Shown: in pieces, positions 38,261 through 49,045 of the stretch
How positions within the stretch are numbered: the stretch's first letter is position 1
Layout: the number at the start of each line of letters is the position of its first letter
Assembly (NCBI RefSeq): GCF_000688295.1
Contig: NZ_JHZF01000011.1
Coordinates: 838,288 to 902,287 of the forward strand
Length of the DNA stretch: 64,000 nt
Reading direction: 5' to 3'
Source: Pseudooceanicola nanhaiensis DSM 18065
GTDB lineage: Bacteria > Pseudomonadota > Alphaproteobacteria > Rhodobacterales > Rhodobacteraceae
The notes under the pieces: model-generated
Database searches by the model: none
Seen by the model: the letters and a program-made list of their open reading frames with translations, nothing else
Told to the model about the DNA's origin: nothing
Program-made: the position numbers and the translations under genes

Positions 38261-39301
38261 TCAGGTCCGGAGGGGAAGTTCCACAATGAACTCAGCGCCC
38301 TGCCCCGGTTCGCTCTCGACCCGCATCCGGCCGCGATGGCGGTTGACGATGTGCTTTACGATGGCCAGGCCCAGCCCGGTGCCGCCCATTTCGCGCGATC
38401 TGTGACTGTCGATTCGGTAGAATCGCTCGGTCAGGCGCGGAATGTGAACCCGGTCGATCCCCGGCCCGTGGTCGCGCACGGTGATCCGCGCGCCAGGGCC
38501 CCGCAGGCCGGCGATCTCGTCGGGCGTGACCAGCCCCACCTCGACCGGGCCGCCCGCGCCGCCGTACTTGATCGCGTTCTCCACGAGGTTCGTGATCACC
38601 TGCCTCAGCTGGTCCTCGTCGCCCGGCACCAGGACCTCGCCTTCCGGCAGGTGGCGCCGCAGCTCCACCCCGCCGGTCCGGGCCACCGGTTCCAGCCGCC
38701 GCAGCACCGACTCGATCAGACCCGTCAGCTCCACCCGGCCCGTGGGCCGCATCCGCTCCTCGCTCTCCACGCGCGAAAGCGACAGAAGATCGGCCACCAG
38801 CCGCTCCATCCGCTGCGCCTCGGCCGCCATGATCCCGAGGAACCGCTCCCGCGCGTCGGCATCGTTGCGGGCGGGGCCGCGCAGGGTCTCGATGAAACCC
38901 AGAAGCGCCGTCAGCGGGGTCCTGAGCTCGTGGCTGACATTGGCCACGAAGTCGCGCCGCATCTGGCCCGCCTGTTCGACATGGGTCAGGTCCTCGAACG
39001 ACGCCAGCACGCCCTGCGCGCCGGGGATGTCGAGGAAGGCGCAATGCACCACGAAGGTCATGTCCTGTCCGCCCATGCTGGTCAGCATCCGCGCCTTCTG
39101 CGGCGTCCGGTCGGCGAAGCAGGCCTCCACCACGTCCAGCACCGCCGGATGCCGGATCGCGGTGATGAAATGGCGCCCCTCCAGCCCGGTGCCCAGGAGC
39201 GTCTCGGCCCGGGCGTTCAGCCCGAGGATGCGTTCGTCGCGCCCGATCAGGACGGTGGCAAGCGGCAGCGTCCGCAGCAGCGGCGCGATCACGTCGGACA
39301 T
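38261..39301 (-). CDS. phoR: Phosphate regulon sensor histidine kinase PhoR, without membrane anchor
   Basis: Kinase/phosphatase partner of PhoB, 346 residues. A PAS domain (about residues 10-110) is followed by the H-box VSHELRTPL with His124, the N-box NLVENAIKY, and the G1 and G2 boxes DHGPGI and GGTGLGLAI. E. coli PhoR has N-terminal membrane helices; this protein begins almost directly with the PAS domain and shows no convincing transmembrane segment, so it may be cytosolic and rely on PhoU or the transporter for its signal. It lies immediately upstream of pstS, separated by 172 nt that hold the Pho box. Confidence 0.92.
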   Translation of the reverse strand: MSDVIAPLLRTLPLATVLIGRDERILGLNARAETLLGTGLEGRHFITAIRHPAVLDVVEACFADRTPQKARMLTSMGGQDMTFVVHCAFLDIPGAQGVLASFEDLTHVEQAGQMRRDFVANVSHELRTPLTALLGFIETLRGPARNDADARERFLGIMAAEAQRMERLVADLLSLSRVESEERMRPTGRVELTGLIESVLRRLEPVARTGGVELRRHLPEGEVLVPGDEDQLRQVITNLVENAIKYGGAGGPVEVGLVTPDEIAGLRGPGARITVRDHGPGIDRVHIPRLTERFYRIDSHRSREMGGTGLGLAIVKHIVNRHRGRMRVESEPGQGAEFIVELPLRT

Positions 39302-39526
39302 CGGCAGGCTCCCGGTGGCGAGTCGCGGTCAGATATGACCTCTCGGGCGCGCTCTGGCCAGTGCCGGGCGCCCTGCCCTCTGCTGCAATTTTCAGCGGCG
39401 GCCCGTGCCGGCAGGCCGGCGGCCGCCGTCCGCACGCCCGATCGGCATCCGGCGATTGCGCGATGGCCCGCCCCGGCGCAGCATCGGGCCAGGGCCCCGC
39501 GCCTGCCGGGACCGAGGAACGCCACG

Positions 39527-39775
39527 ATGCCCTGCTACGTGATCGCGCGGACCCGCTTCCGCCGGATGACCGAGTTTCACAGCTTCCGCCGCAGCCTGCA
39601 GGCGCTGGCCGATGGCGCCCAGCTCAAGCTCCTGCCGCTGGACGCGTCCACGACCGCGCCGGACGACCAGTCGGTGATGATGGAATTCGACAGCGCCGCC
39701 AGGGCGAGCGCCTTCATGGTCTCGGACGGCTACCGCCGGATCGCGACGCCCGGGCCGGAGCGGCCCGGGACCTGA
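39527..39775 (+). CDS. Small protein of unknown function, 82 residues
   Basis: An open frame from ATG 39527 to TGA 39775 on the plus strand, in the otherwise empty interval between phoR and the gamma carbonic anhydrase gene. The product (MPCYVIARTRFRRMTEFHSF and onward) has a beta-alpha-beta-like pattern ending VMMEFDSAARASAFMVSDGY, vaguely like small dimeric alpha-beta barrel proteins, but I cannot assign a family. GAGGA lies 9-10 bases before the ATG. It is convergent with the carbonic anhydrase gene, their stop codons touching. A shadow frame cannot be excluded. Confidence 0.5.
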   Translation: MPCYVIARTRFRRMTEFHSFRRSLQALADGAQLKLLPLDASTTAPDDQSVMMEFDSAARASAFMVSDGYRRIATPGPERPGT

Positions 39776-40306
39776 TCAGCCGAGGGGTTTCAGCCCGTCG
39801 CGGAACCGGCGCATCTTGTCCTGGTAGGATTTCGCGGACAGCGCGAGGCGTTCGGCAAAGTCCGGCCCCAGCTCCTTGACCACCTTGCCGGGCGATCCGA
39901 GCACCATGGAATTGTCCGGGATCACCTTGTCCTCGGTGATCAGCGCGCCCGCGCCGATCAGGCAGTTCTTCCCGATGACGGCACGGTTCAGAACCGTGGC
40001 GCCCATGCCGATCAGGGAATTGTCCCCGATCGTGCAGCCGTGCAGCATCGCCTTGTGGCCCACGGTCACGTTCCGGCCCACCGTCAGCGGACAGCCCGGA
40101 TCGGTGTGCATCACGACGTTCTCCTGCACGTTGGACCCTTCGCCGATCTCGATCACCTCGTTGTCGCCGCGCAGCGTGGCGCAGAACCAGACCGAGGCGC
40201 CGGAGCGCAGCACCACCTTGCCGATCACGTTGGCATCGGGGGCAATCCAGAAATCGCCGTCGTCGGGCAGTTGCGGTTCGTGGGTCTCGAAAGCGTAGAG
40301 CGTCAT
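39776..40306 (-). CDS. Gamma-class carbonic anhydrase-like protein
   Basis: Left-handed beta-helix protein of 176 residues with hexapeptide repeats. Three zinc-ligand-type histidines are present: His67 (VVMHTD), His84 and His89 ([11 protein letters not shown]), the gamma-CA/YrdA pattern. Many such proteins hydrate CO2; some have no measured activity. Its ATG overlaps the gmk stop by 4 nt, so the two are co-translated. The C-terminal helix ([16 protein letters not shown]) is typical of the family. Confidence 0.92.
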   Translation of the reverse strand: MTLYAFETHEPQLPDDGDFWIAPDANVIGKVVLRSGASVWFCATLRGDNEVIEIGEGSNVQENVVMHTDPGCPLTVGRNVTVGHKAMLHGCTIGDNSLIGMGATVLNRAVIGKNCLIGAGALITEDKVIPDNSMVLGSPGKVVKELGPDFAERLALSAKSYQDKMRRFRDGLKPLG

Positions 40307-40944
40307 CGCATGTCCTCGAATTCGGATTGCAGCGCCCGGACATGCGCGGTGATGCCCGGCTGCTGGCTCAGCCGCAGGCGGGCCGCGGTCAGGATCGCCT
40401 GCAGCTTCGCTTCGGTCGCGTCCAGGTCGTCGTTGACCAGGACGAAATCGTAGCCGTCCCAGTGGCTGATCTCGTCCCAGCTCTTCTGCATGCGCCGCTC
40501 GATGACCTCGGGCGAATCCTGGCCGCGCTCGCGCAGACGGCGGTGCAGCTCGGAGATCGAGGGCGGCAGGATGAAGATCGACAGCGTGTGCGGCCCGAGC
40601 GCCGAGTTCCGGATCTGCTGCGCGCCCTGCCAGTCGATGTCGAAGAGCACGTCCTCGCCGCGCTCGATCGCCTGTTCCACGGCGCTGCGGGGCGAGCCGT
40701 AGAAATTGCCGAAGACATGGGCATGCTCCAGCATGCCGCCGTCGGCCACCAGCGACTTGAAGCGGTGTTCGTCCATGAAGTGGTAATGCTCGCCGTCGAT
40801 CTCGCCCGGACGCGGGGCCCGCGTGGTGGCGGAGACGGAGAAGCGGATCGAGGGATCCCAGGCCATCAGCCGCCGCGCCAGCGTCGATTTCCCCGCCCCC
40901 GAGGGCGAGGAAAGAATGATGAGAAGCCCGCGTCTGTCAGCCAT
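40303..40944 (-). CDS. gmk: Guanylate kinase
   Basis: Phosphorylates GMP to GDP. The protein has 213 residues. The P-loop is [10 protein letters not shown] (with leading LIIL strand), followed by [23 protein letters not shown], the GMP-binding segment, and then [20 protein letters not shown] and [22 protein letters not shown]. It is co-translated with the downstream carbonic anhydrase gene. A variant intergenic repeat separates it from proA upstream. Confidence 0.97.
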   Translation of the reverse strand: MADRRGLLIILSSPSGAGKSTLARRLMAWDPSIRFSVSATTRAPRPGEIDGEHYHFMDEHRFKSLVADGGMLEHAHVFGNFYGSPRSAVEQAIERGEDVLFDIDWQGAQQIRNSALGPHTLSIFILPPSISELHRRLRERGQDSPEVIERRMQKSWDEISHWDGYDFVLVNDDLDATEAKLQAILTAARLRLSQQPGITAHVRALQSEFEDMR

Positions 40945-41030
40945 GCGTCCGTCCGAAAATCAACCTGTCCGGCATGTCGCATCAAACGCGCCGCATGGCA
41001 ACTCCGGGAGGTTTCCCACGTCCTGCGACC

Positions 41031-41074
41031 CGGAATATCCCCGCCGGAGGCTCCGCGCGCCCGAGGGCGCGCGA
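41031..41074 (-). repeat. Intergenic hairpin repeat, copy C
   Basis: Between proA and gmk, read on the minus strand. A GCGCGCC/GGCGCGC stem (41055-41061 with 41066-41072) is followed by the tail GGCGGGGATATTCCGGGTCG. It is the shortest and most diverged of the four copies. Confidence 0.55.
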
Positions 41075-41076
41075 AG

Positions 41077-42342
41077 TCAGGCCCTGAGGGCTCCCTTCCC
41101 GACCACGAGATACTTGAAGCTCGTCAGCTGCTCCGCGCCCACGGGGCCGCGCGCATGCATCTTGCCCGTGGCGATGCCGATCTCGGCCCCCATCCCGAAC
41201 TCGCCACCATCGGCGAACTGGGTCGAGGCGTTGCGCATCAGGATCGCGCTGTCGAGCCGGTCGAAGAAATAGGCCGCGGCCGCGTCGTCGGCGGTGATGA
41301 TCGCCTCGGTGTGGCTGGAGCCATAGGTGCGGATATGCTCCACCGCCTCCTCGACCCCGTCGACGATCCTCGCCGCGCAGATCATGTCGAGGAACTCGGT
41401 CCCGAAATCCTCCGGCCTTGCCTCGACCACGCCCTCGATCGCAGAGAGCGCCCCTGCCCCGCGCACCTCGACGCCCGCCGCGACCAGCGCTTCGACCACC
41501 GCGTCGCCGTGGCGCGCGCGGAAGGCGCTGTCGATCAGCAGGCATTCCATCGCCCCGCAGATCCCCGTCCGCCGGGTCTTGGCGTTCAGCACGACCTCGA
41601 CGGCCATCGCCGGATCCGCGTCGGCGCCCACGTAGATGTGGCAGATGCCCTCCAGATGCGCGAAGACCGGCACCCGCGCCTCGCGCTGGACGAGGCCGAC
41701 GAGGCCCTTGCCGCCGCGGGGCACGATGACGTCGATATGTTCGACCATGCCCAGCATCTCGCTCACCGCCGCGCGGTCCCGGGTCGGCACCCGCTGGATC
41801 GCGGCCTCGGGCAGGCCCGCGACGCGGAGCCCCTCGACGAGGCAGGCATGGATCGCGCCCGAGGAATGGAAGCTCTCGGACCCGCCGCGCAGGATCACCG
41901 CATTGCCGGATTTCAGGCAGAGCGCGCCCGCGTCGGCGGTCACGTTGGGCCGGCTTTCATAGATCACGCCGACGACGCCCAGAGGCGTGCGTACGCGGCG
42001 GATGTTGAGCCCCGTGGGCATGTCCCATTCCGCGATCACCTGGCCGACCGGATCCGTCTGGGCGGCGACCGCGCGCAGCCCCGCGACGATGCCCTCGATC
42101 CGCGCCTCGTCCAGCCTGAGCCGGTCGAGCATGGCGTCGGTGAGACCCTTCTCCCGGCCGAATTCCATGTCTTTTCCGTTGGCTGCGAGGATCTCCTCAC
42201 GCTTTTCCCAAACCGCGTCGGCGGCGGCTTCCAGCGCCAGCCGCTTCGCCTCGGCTGGGGTGAAGGCCAGAACCGCCGCGGCCGCGCGGGCGTTCTCGCC
42301 CAGTTCGCGCATCACTTCGGGTATGTTGTCCATGTCCTTCAT
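41077..42342 (-). CDS. proA: Gamma-glutamyl phosphate reductase
   Basis: Second enzyme of proline synthesis: NADPH reduction of glutamyl-5-phosphate to the semialdehyde. The protein has 421 residues, the usual size. Motifs are [36 protein letters not shown], the catalytic cysteine in [15 protein letters not shown], and the C-terminal [17 protein letters not shown]. It starts 16 nt after the proB stop. Confidence 0.97.
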   Translation of the reverse strand: MKDMDNIPEVMRELGENARAAAAVLAFTPAEAKRLALEAAADAVWEKREEILAANGKDMEFGREKGLTDAMLDRLRLDEARIEGIVAGLRAVAAQTDPVGQVIAEWDMPTGLNIRRVRTPLGVVGVIYESRPNVTADAGALCLKSGNAVILRGGSESFHSSGAIHACLVEGLRVAGLPEAAIQRVPTRDRAAVSEMLGMVEHIDVIVPRGGKGLVGLVQREARVPVFAHLEGICHIYVGADADPAMAVEVVLNAKTRRTGICGAMECLLIDSAFRARHGDAVVEALVAAGVEVRGAGALSAIEGVVEARPEDFGTEFLDMICAARIVDGVEEAVEHIRTYGSSHTEAIITADDAAAAYFFDRLDSAILMRNASTQFADGGEFGMGAEIGIATGKMHARGPVGAEQLTSFKYLVVGKGALRA

Positions 42343-42357
42343 CTCAAAGCCTTTCGC

Positions 42358-45132
<2,775 letters not shown>

Positions 45133-45163
45133 GGGCTACTCTCCTCTACAGCCCCTCAACACG

Positions 45164-45191
45164 AAAGGGGACCGGCTGCCTGCCGATCCCC
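45164..45191 (-). terminator. Weak intrinsic terminator after rpmA
   Basis: On the minus strand GGGGATCGGC pairs with GCCGGTCCCC (10 bp with one G-T, loop of five) and is followed by only TTT. It lies 28 nt after the rpmA stop and may partly separate rplU-rpmA from the GNAT-obgE genes. Confidence 0.55.
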
Positions 45192-45219
45192 TATCTGTTC
45201 ATCAGACCTTAAGGTCGGC

Positions 45220-45489
45220 TTACTCCGCGGCCTCCACCGCTGGGAGGACCGAAATAAAGGTGCGGCCCTTGAGGCCCTTGTGGAACTTCACGTTGCCGTC
45301 GACGGTGGCGAAGATCGTGTGATCCTTGCCCAGGCCGACGCCCTCGCCCGGCCACCAGCGGGTGCCGCGCTGACGTGCGATGATGTTCCCGGAGATGACA
45401 GATTCACCGCCGTATTTCTTGATGCCGAGGCGGCGACCCGCAGAGTCGCGGCCGTTGCGGGAGCTACCGCCAGCTTTCTTGTGTGCCAT
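45220..45489 (-). CDS. rpmA: 50S ribosomal protein L27
   Basis: Large-subunit protein near the peptidyl transferase centre. The protein has 89 residues and starts [20 protein letters not shown], the invariant L27 N-terminus, with [19 protein letters not shown] in the body. It follows rplU by 15 nt. Confidence 0.98.
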   Translation of the reverse strand: MAHKKAGGSSRNGRDSAGRRLGIKKYGGESVISGNIIARQRGTRWWPGEGVGLGKDHTIFATVDGNVKFHKGLKGRTFISVLPAVEAAE

Positions 45490-45504
45490 TGGTCGTGTCT
45501 CCTC

Positions 45505-46113
45505 TTACTTCGCCAGGTCTTTGGCCTGTTCGACCCACTCGGGCTTCACCTTGACGGCGTCAAAGGTGTCCGGGTCGATCTGGGCCATCTGGGCGTAGGT
45601 GGTGATGCCGGCTTCGTTCAGCTTCTTCTGCGCGGCGGGGCCGACACCGGTGATCGCGGTCAGGTCGTCGCCTGCTGCGGCCGGGGCTTCGGCTTTCGTC
45701 TCGGCTTTCGGAGCCGCGGCTTTCTTGTCGGCCTTCGGAGCGGAGGTCACGGCGGCACCTGCGGCGCCGACTGCAGCCTTCACGCCGGACTTGGCGGCGC
45801 CCGAGGACAGGATGTCGGTCACGCGGAGCAGCGTCAGTTGCTGACGGTGGCCCTTGGTGCGCTTCGACGAATGCTTACGACGGCGACGGACGAAGTTGAT
45901 CGTCTTCTCGCCCTTGATCTGGTCGATGACCTCGGCCTGCACGGCCGCGTCGTCAATGAGAGGCGCGCCGAGAACGGTGTTGTCACCGCCCAGCATCAGC
46001 ACTTCGTTGAACTGAACCGTCTCACCGGCGTCGGCCGCCAGCTTTTCCACGCGGAGCACGTCGCCGGACTGGACCCGGTACTGCTTTCCGCCGGTCTTGA
46101 GGACCGCAAACAT
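45505..46113 (-). CDS. rplU: 50S ribosomal protein L21 with C-terminal helix-hairpin-helix extension
   Basis: Large-subunit protein, 202 residues against the usual ~103. Residues 1-103 are a standard L21 (MFAVLKTGGKQYRVQSGDV; NFVRRRRKHSSKRTKGHRQQ). Residues ~104-148 form an Ala/Lys/Pro-rich linker. Residues 149-202 (DDLTAITGVGPAAQKKLNEA and onward) are a helix-hairpin-helix of the kind found in DNA- or RNA-binding and polymerase-associated proteins. The frame is continuous, so this is a real fusion, and I believe similar long L21 proteins occur in related genomes. It precedes rpmA as usual. Confidence 0.96.
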   Translation of the reverse strand: MFAVLKTGGKQYRVQSGDVLRVEKLAADAGETVQFNEVLMLGGDNTVLGAPLIDDAAVQAEVIDQIKGEKTINFVRRRRKHSSKRTKGHRQQLTLLRVTDILSSGAAKSGVKAAVGAAGAAVTSAPKADKKAAAPKAETKAEAPAAAGDDLTAITGVGPAAQKKLNEAGITTYAQMAQIDPDTFDAVKVKPEWVEQAKDLAK

Positions 46114-46295
46114 GATGCTCTTCCTTCTTCACCGCGTCCTGTGGCCCCCAAACCTGGGTGTTTTCGGGGCTCTTCCCCGCCTGCGGACAGCGCGCCCCGG
46201 CATGGGGCGACATTACGATTGACCGCCGAAGCCCGGGGGGATCCGTCGGAAGCCCGGCTTATGCGCGGGACGGCGGGGCAAGTCAAGGGCCGGGA

Positions 46296-47132
46296 TCAAA
46301 GATCCTGCGTGTCCATCTGGTCCGCCACCGCAAGCCCGAGCGCATAGTAGATGTCGTCGTACATGCGTTCGAATCCCTGGAAAAGGGCCCGGTTCAGGCG
46401 CTGGCCCTCGGGCGAGCCCGAGAGCGCGATATAGGCGCGCAGCTCGTCGTCCGAAAGACCCGCATAGGCATGGTGCAGATAGGCGCGCAGCCATTCGCGG
46501 GTGTCGACGCGGGTGCTCTCCTCCTGCGACCAGACCTGCGCCAGCATCTCGTCCTCGGCGATGTCGATGCCGCCGCCCTCGGCGAGGCCCTGGAAGAAGC
46601 TGAAGTTCGAGTTGAGCGCGCCCATCACGTTGAACTCCACGAGGTCGTTCACCGCGATGTATTCGTCGATCAGCGCCAGCCGCCCGTCCTCGGCCCCGGG
46701 CGCGGTCAGCGCCTCGCGCGCCTTCTCCTCGACCGCGGGGTCGAGGAAGTCGCGCCGCGCGGCCAGCTCCAGTTCGACGATACGCCGGCCCTCGGGGGAT
46801 TCGAAGAACTCGGTGAGCCCGTCCACCGCGCCCTCGCCAAGCGCGGCCCCGAAGGCGCGGCGCATGGCCACTTCCATCTTCTCGGCATCGTAGATGCGGC
46901 GGGTCAGCGCGGTCCAGCCGTCGCCCGGCGGGTATGGCAGGTATTCGAAGCCCAGCGACTCGGTCTGCGAGAGCCCCTCCTCCTGCATCACCTCGACCAG
47001 AGGCGAGAGGCCGAGCGCATCCCACAGCCGGTCGAACCCGCGCGGCACGTCGGCGCGCAGCGGCGCGGAAAGCGCGAGGATGGCCGCCAGCAAGACCAGC
47101 GGCCGGACCAGGAATGCGACGGGCGCCATCAC
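46296..47132 (-). CDS. DUF2059-family secreted protein (second of a pair)
   Basis: A 278-residue protein with a signal peptide (hydrophobic residues ~8-25, cut near LRADV). The rest is helical. The C-terminal third (SPEGQRLNRALFQGFERMYD, preceded by YAGLSDDELRAYIALS) matches the DUF2059 pattern, in which a helical bundle of unknown function ends many small periplasmic proteins. An earlier copy of the same motif lies at LTEFFESPEGRRIVELELAA. The gene overlaps its upstream paralogue by 4 nt. Function unknown. Confidence 0.85.
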   Translation of the reverse strand: MMAPVAFLVRPLVLLAAILALSAPLRADVPRGFDRLWDALGLSPLVEVMQEEGLSQTESLGFEYLPYPPGDGWTALTRRIYDAEKMEVAMRRAFGAALGEGAVDGLTEFFESPEGRRIVELELAARRDFLDPAVEEKAREALTAPGAEDGRLALIDEYIAVNDLVEFNVMGALNSNFSFFQGLAEGGGIDIAEDEMLAQVWSQEESTRVDTREWLRAYLHHAYAGLSDDELRAYIALSGSPEGQRLNRALFQGFERMYDDIYYALGLAVADQMDTQDL

Positions 47133-47962
47133 AGCTCCTGCCCGGGGTCGAGCCCGCGCATCCGGCTGGCGACCACCTCGAAGCGGTTCGCCATGACCTC
47201 GAACTGAACCGCGTTCATCAGGTCATAGACCTCCCGCATCAGCGGATCCTCCAGTGCCTCGGCATAGGTCTCGAGCTCTTCGTTCGAGAAATCGCGATAG
47301 GTGAGGGCAGAGCCGCGCAGGCCGCCCTGCCGGATCGACTCGAGCCCCTCTTCCTTGCGCTCCTCCTGCATGGCGCGCATCCCCTCCTCGTCGGTCTTGA
47401 GGGTGACGATCCCGGCATCCGCGGCGGCCATCAGGAAGCGGATCTGGATCTCGTTCGACGCCTTCCAGGTGGATTCGGCGGATCCGATCGCCTTCATCAT
47501 CCGGTCGAGAATCGCGACCCGCTCCGGCTCCTCGGCCTTGAGCCGTTCGATCAGCGTCTCGCCCAGCTCGCGCTTCTCGTCGCGGTCGGCGAGGTGCGAC
47601 TCGTTCTCGGCCTCGACCAGCCGCTGGCCGAGGTCGGTCGCATAGAACTCGGCCGCATGGGCCAGCGCCTCGTCGCTCAGAGCCTCTTCGAGGATATCGA
47701 CCCCCATCTCCTTCATCAGCTCGACATCGAAGACCTCGTGCGCGAGCTGCGTCCAGCTTGCCCCGAAATCCTGCGCGTTCACGCCCAGCATGGCGGGCGC
47801 GTCGGCGGCCGAGAGCTTGATGCTCTCGAGCGCCACGTCGAATCCGGTGACGTTCAGGAAGGCGCGCACCCGGTCACGGTCCGCCGCCTGGACGGCCGCC
47901 GCCGTCAGAACCAGGAGAACCGCCATGTGAAGAAGGGTGACGCCACGTTGCAGCAGACGCAT
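47129..47962 (-). CDS. DUF2059-family secreted protein (first of a pair)
   Basis: Starting at ATG 47962 (MRLLQRGVTLLHMAVLLVLT) it has 277 residues; AAAAGGAC precedes this ATG, so it is preferred to the ATG 24 bases upstream. A signal peptide ends near AAVQAADR. The helical mature part repeats the DUF2059-type element twice: ALAHAAEFYATDLGQRLVEA and the C-terminal FSNEELETYAEALEDPLMRE. It is a distant paralogue of the next gene, with which it overlaps by 4 nt (ATGA). No function is known to me. Confidence 0.85.
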   Translation of the reverse strand: MRLLQRGVTLLHMAVLLVLTAAAVQAADRDRVRAFLNVTGFDVALESIKLSAADAPAMLGVNAQDFGASWTQLAHEVFDVELMKEMGVDILEEALSDEALAHAAEFYATDLGQRLVEAENESHLADRDEKRELGETLIERLKAEEPERVAILDRMMKAIGSAESTWKASNEIQIRFLMAAADAGIVTLKTDEEGMRAMQEERKEEGLESIRQGGLRGSALTYRDFSNEELETYAEALEDPLMREVYDLMNAVQFEVMANRFEVVASRMRGLDPGQEL

Positions 47963-48089
47963 GATCCAAAGTCCTTTTCTGCTCACCTCGGATGTCGCGG
48001 GATCCTAGGACATCTTCGTGCACTTGCAATGCAAAACCCCTCTTGCAGCCCGGAGAGGAATCCACTACTCGGGCCTTCCAGACCCCCGC

Positions 48090-48179
48090 GGAGAGGTGCC
48101 GGAGTGGTCGAACGGGGCGGTCTCGAAAACCGTTGAGGGTGCAAGCCCTCCCAGGGTTCGAATCCCTGTCTCTCCGCCA
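48090..48179 (+). tRNA. tRNA-Ser (anticodon CGA)
   Basis: A class II tRNA of 90 nt. The acceptor stem GGAGAGG pairs with TCTCTCC (one G-T). The anticodon arm has loop CTCGAAA with anticodon CGA at 48124-48126. The long variable arm (GAGGGTGCAAGCCCTC) is typical of serine tRNAs. The T-arm reads CAGGGTTCGAATCCCTG and CCA is encoded at 48177-48179. It reads UCG codons, frequent in this GC-rich genome. Confidence 0.97.
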
Positions 48180-48261
48180 CTATCCCCCATCCGAAAACCC
48201 CCGTTCAGACGCCCGCAAGGGCGCCCGATGCCGGACGTTCACATCTGCGGCAACGGCCCGT

Positions 48262-49032
48262 TCATTCGTGGAGCGTGGCGAATCCCAGCCGGGTGAAGAT
48301 GTCCTGCGCCTCGGCGCTGCCCAGGAACTTGAGGAAGGCGCGTGCCCCCTCGCCCGACCCGTCGGTGGCGGCCGCCGGGTAGATGATCGGCGGATGGGAG
48401 TCCTCGGCGAAGCGTGCGACGACATGGACGCCGGGCTCGGCCTGCGCGTCGGTCGCATAGACGATCCCGAGCGGCGCCTCGCCGGCGGCGACGAGCGCCA
48501 GCGCGGCGCGGGCATTGTCGACCTGCGCCACCTGCGGCGCGAGCGCCTCCCACACCCCGAGGGATTCGAGCGCCATCCGGCCGTAGATCCCCGCGGGCAC
48601 CGCATCGACCAGCGCCATGGCCAGCCGCCCGCCCGCGAGATGTCCGGCGAAGTCGAAGCCGGGACCGACGGGCGCGCTCTCGGACGCCCCCTCCGCCCCG
48701 GGTGCGATCAGCACCAGGCCGTTCCCGAGGATGTCGCGCCGGGTGCCCTTCACCAGCATCCCCTCGGCCCCGAGCTGGTCCATCCAGCCGACATTGGCCG
48801 ACAGGAAGACCCCGGCGGGCGCGCCCTGCGCGATCTGCCGGGCCAGCGCCGAGGACCCGGCGAGCGAGACCACCGCCTCGTGCCGGCTCGCCTCGGCGAA
48901 GGCGGGCACGAGCGCGTCCATCGCCTCCTTCAGGCTGGCCGCGGCGTAGACATAGACCTTCTCGGCCCGGGCGGCAGCCGGCAGGACGAGGGCAAGCGAG
49001 AAGGCGAGAAAAGCGCGGCGAAACAGGTTCAT
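48262..49032 (-). CDS. modA: Molybdate-type ABC transporter substrate-binding protein (ModA-like)
   Basis: Periplasmic oxyanion-binding protein, 256 residues from ATG 49032. It has a signal peptide ending ARAEKV. The mature protein follows the ModA pattern: YVYAAASLKEAMDAL, SLAGSSALARQI (oxyanion loop), GIYGRMALESLGVW and APLGIVYATDA. Molybdate or tungstate is the expected ligand. No modB or modC is adjacent; an MFS transporter gene lies immediately upstream (stop 13 nt before), so the partner permease must be elsewhere. Confidence 0.9.
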   Translation of the reverse strand: MNLFRRAFLAFSLALVLPAAARAEKVYVYAAASLKEAMDALVPAFAEASRHEAVVSLAGSSALARQIAQGAPAGVFLSANVGWMDQLGAEGMLVKGTRRDILGNGLVLIAPGAEGASESAPVGPGFDFAGHLAGGRLAMALVDAVPAGIYGRMALESLGVWEALAPQVAQVDNARAALALVAAGEAPLGIVYATDAQAEPGVHVVARFAEDSHPPIIYPAAATDGSGEGARAFLKFLGSAEAQDIFTRLGFATLHE

Positions 49033-49045
49033 GGCGATTCCGATA

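Noticed and set aside
39302-39345. A GGTCATATCTGACC-like dyad before phoR considered as a second Pho box
   Set aside because: It is an inverted rather than direct repeat and lacks the 11-bp period.
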